Source of the DNA: Microcebus murinus
Taxonomy: Eukaryota > Chordata > Mammalia > Primates > Cheirogaleidae
Length of the DNA: 64,000 bases
NCBI RefSeq assembly: GCF_040939455.1
Contig: NC_134124.1
Coordinates: forward strand, 30,207,138 to 30,271,137
Direction of reading: 5' to 3'
Below, one piece after another: positions 62,214 to 64,000 of this stretch (the stretch's first letter is position 1; each line of letters begins with the position of its first letter). The notes under the pieces are model-generated. The model did not search any database, was not told the origin of the DNA, and was given only the letters and a program-made list of their open reading frames with translations. The translations under genes and the position numbers were made by a program.

Positions 62214-62404
62214 TGGGGGGAACAAGGTAGATAGAGAGCTTGGAGATCTGAGGCTATGGCACAGGCGAGTGGGGGGCTGGTGCCACCAGGCGTGGTACTA
62301 GTGGCTGGATGAAGTGAGGGTCTCCCCCCAACACAGCCTTAGCTTCCTGGGAAGGACCGAGCACCCCGGTAGCAGCTGTGAAAGGGGGCCTTCACGTAAT
62401 TTTT

Positions 62405-63170
62405 GAAGTGGATTTACAAATTTTGTCTCTGAACTTATTGCTGAACACACCCCAAATAAATTGAAAGGTGTTCATTTGAAATATCTATGTCGTATAAACT
62501 GAAAATACCATCACTACTTAGAGGAAACAAAGATTTTCCTAATGCTTAGGTCAGATAGAAATTTCTCATGTGAGTGTTCATATGATGGGGTACTGTAATG
62601 AACTATACTATCAATATTATCTTTAAACTAAATGCAGCTGTAGGTCCCCTACAACCATGTCTTAAAGTATTTCCCTGATAACAGTAAGCTGAGTGCAGTT
62701 ATGTGTGGACCAAATTGAAGTTCAAATAGACAGCGTTTCAGTGGTCCTGCATGATCCAAGATTAAAACCTGAGATAAGTAACTGTTGTATATCTTTCCCA
62801 TTATCTTCCATAAATGCAGAAGTCATTTTTATAAATTTAGCAGAAGGTAGTTGGGATGAATGATGTCTTAAGTACTGGTACTTCCTTTTGATAATTAAGT
62901 AACATATTTTTAAAAATCCATAAAGTATAAGATACTAGTACTGGCCTTCTAGGCAAATTATCAGTGATTTAAAAAAAAATGGTCTTTGATGTTGGTGAAG
63001 GTATAGCACGGGGGATTACCAGTCACTGTTTATGGAAGTGAAAAGTGCTAAGGTCCTAAAAGGCTTATAACTTTTGAACCTGTTATTATACATTTAACAT
63101 TTTGTGCTGAGAGAAGAATCAGCATTGCATAGAAAGATATGTGTAGAAGGATGTTACTTAAATAATTATT
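62405..63170. other. unassigned sequence
   Basis: No repeat or gene recognised. An A9 run is at 62970-62978. Confidence 0.4.
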
Positions 63171-63349
63171 TAAAATATGAGCAATTTCTTCTACTCATTG
63201 ACCTTGGGCACTGAGTGGTTACCATTTATGTGTGCCCTTCCTTCACTTTTGTGCTCTTTGACTTCTAACAGTTGCTCCTGTGATTCTATTAGGAGCACTT
63301 TAGGTAGGAGGCTAAAATAAATAAATAAAAAATAAAATATGAGCAATTT
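63171..63349. repeat. 17-bp target-site duplication
   Basis: 'taaaatatgagcaattt' at 63171-63187 and 63333-63349, identical. The left junction reads TT/TAAAA, close to the L1 endonuclease site TT/AAAA. Confidence 0.92.
63188..63332 (+). mobile_element. L1-mobilised insert of unknown source, about 125 bp plus A-rich tail
   Basis: Bracketed by a perfect 17-bp duplication and ending in an A-rich (AAAT)n tail (63314-63332), so it is a retroposed RNA copy in + orientation. It is not Alu, MIR, L1 or any RNA gene I recognise. It can form two hairpins: GGGCAC (63206-63211) with GTGCCC (63232-63237), and TGCTCCT (63273-63279) with AGGAGCA (63291-63297). Two consecutive hairpins recall an H/ACA snoRNA, but I see no proper H box or ACA box, so that identity is not supported. 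A 5'-truncated mRNA 3' UTR is the other main option. The - strand frame 63191-63373 is incidental. Confidence 0.85.
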
Positions 63350-64000
63350 GAAAACACCATAAATGTTTACCAATAAGGGTTTGATGAAATAATGACATCC
63401 AAATATTGAAGTACTATATATCCTTGAAAAATTTATTTTCTCAAAAATGTATAAGAATATGGAAATACCTCTCTCTATATATATATGTGTGTGTGTGTAT
63501 ATATATATTTAAAGTATATATAGTCTGATCCCAGTTACTTATTTTAAAAGTGTACCAAAAGAACATTTTAATAAAAGGTGAAAAGGAAATGTTAATAGTG
63601 GTTATTTCTAGGAAAAGAGGAGTATTTGTATTTTCCTGTTATTATTTTTTTTGCTATAGTTTTCTAACTTTCTACCATAATTTTATGTTAGTCTTATAAT
63701 TAGAAATAAAGGAGAAGACAACTGATCAGATATTAGCATGTGACTCTCTTTTGGTCAAATTGAGAAGCTTATCTTGGATGTTAAGCCATTTTACTCCTAC
63801 CAAAAAATGTTAATGTCTTATGTTTTTATGAGAAGGGTTTAATATCTTCCAGCAGAAGATGGTGATATTCAATATCAAGTATTATGGGCAGCCAACATGA
63901 AGGGGAAAACATATCTTCAGAAAACAAAAGACAGTACATTTTTTTCACTTTTACTTGGATCAGAAATCACCATTCTCAGTACTGCTGACATAATCCTTTT
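63350..64000. other. unassigned A+T-rich end of window
   Basis: Contains a mixed (TA)n(TG)n(TA)n microsatellite at 63471-63523. Otherwise nothing recognised. Confidence 0.5.

Larger units (their letters stand above)
61919..62389 (-). pseudogene. RPLP1: processed pseudogene of ribosomal stalk protein P1 (RPLP1), internally deleted
   Basis: Read on the - strand this is a retrocopied RPLP1 mRNA, without introns: 5' UTR ('gtgctcggtccttcc', 'gaagctaaggc', 'ccctcacttcatcc'), the start region, an Ala/Pro-rich hinge ('AAGAAPARGPA'), the acidic C-terminus ending EESNDDMGFGLFD and a stop at 62019-62021, then the 3' UTR and a short A-tail. RPLP1 is a 114-residue acidic protein of the 60S stalk that recruits elongation factors. 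The copy is dead: the start ATG is ATA (62256-62258) and roughly codons 12-55 are missing, replaced by about 35 unrelated bases (62191-62225). The region from start to stop is about 240 nt against 345 in the gene. Asp to Asn in the terminal motif is another change. The 3' UTR carries an inserted GATATA-like microsatellite. Confidence 0.93.
61903..62404. repeat. decayed target-site duplication of the RPLP1 pseudogene
   Basis: 'ctttaacataattttt' (61903-61918) and 'cttcacgtaattttt' (62390-62404) lie just outside the pseudogene's A-tail side and 5' side. They differ by about two substitutions and one base of length, as expected for an L1-mediated insertion of some age. Confidence 0.6.

Noticed and set aside
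63188..63313. H/ACA snoRNA identity for the retroposed insert
   Set aside because: Two hairpins can be drawn, but no convincing H box between them or ACA box near the 3' end.

Overview
The window is vertebrate non-coding DNA from a primate and contains no convincing protein-coding gene. It is A+T-rich, has no extended CpG-rich block, and is littered with mammalian interspersed repeats (MIR, L2, L1, hAT-Charlie elements, a MaLR fragment). Two of its three Alu copies (8241-8570 and 36579-36906) carry the extended middle linker and the 'tctcgctcttgctcaggctgg'-type right arm that I associate with strepsirrhine, probably Malagasy lemur, Alu subfamilies rather than monkey or ape ones. Lemur is therefore an inference from Alu subfamily; primate is secure.

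Layout. 1-8 kb: old relics (L1 3' end, hAT fragment, L2, MIR) in A+T-rich DNA. 8-10 kb: a young lemur-type Alu with a perfect 16-bp target-site duplication, beside a MER5-like element and a long hAT remnant. 10-11 kb: internal sequence of an ancient MaLR retrovirus-like element. 12-13 kb: L1 3' UTR relic and MIR3. 13-24 kb: mostly unassigned sequence, with an L2 at 19.5-20 kb, a G+C-richer block at 21.2-22.1 kb, a 152-bp MER1-like hAT element with intact 8-bp target duplication at 23.7 kb, and an old Alu at 24.5 kb. 27-29 kb: a 1.6-kb antisense L2 carrying decayed reverse-transcriptase sequence. 33-36 kb: two more L2s. 36-43 kb: a lemur-type Alu and a 5.6-kb antisense L1, with a 142-bp near-identical copy of part of that L1 about 2.3 kb away. 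43-56 kb: unassigned sequence with hAT, MER5-like, L2 and MIR relics and a strong G-quadruplex motif at 48.0 kb. 56.4 kb: a candidate non-coding exon with good splice signals. 61-62.4 kb: an inverted-terminal-repeat DNA element next to a processed RPLP1 pseudogene. 63.2 kb: a 145-bp L1-mobilised insert of unknown origin with a perfect 17-bp target duplication.

There are no genes working together here. The content is a fossil record of retrotransposition (L1 machinery moving Alu, an RPLP1 mRNA and an unidentified short RNA) and of DNA transposition. The window is probably intergenic or inside a large intron. I found no previously undescribed functional system. The best leads are the exon candidate at 56418-56531, the unidentified retroposed insert at 63188-63332, and the local templated copy of L1 sequence at 36248-36389.
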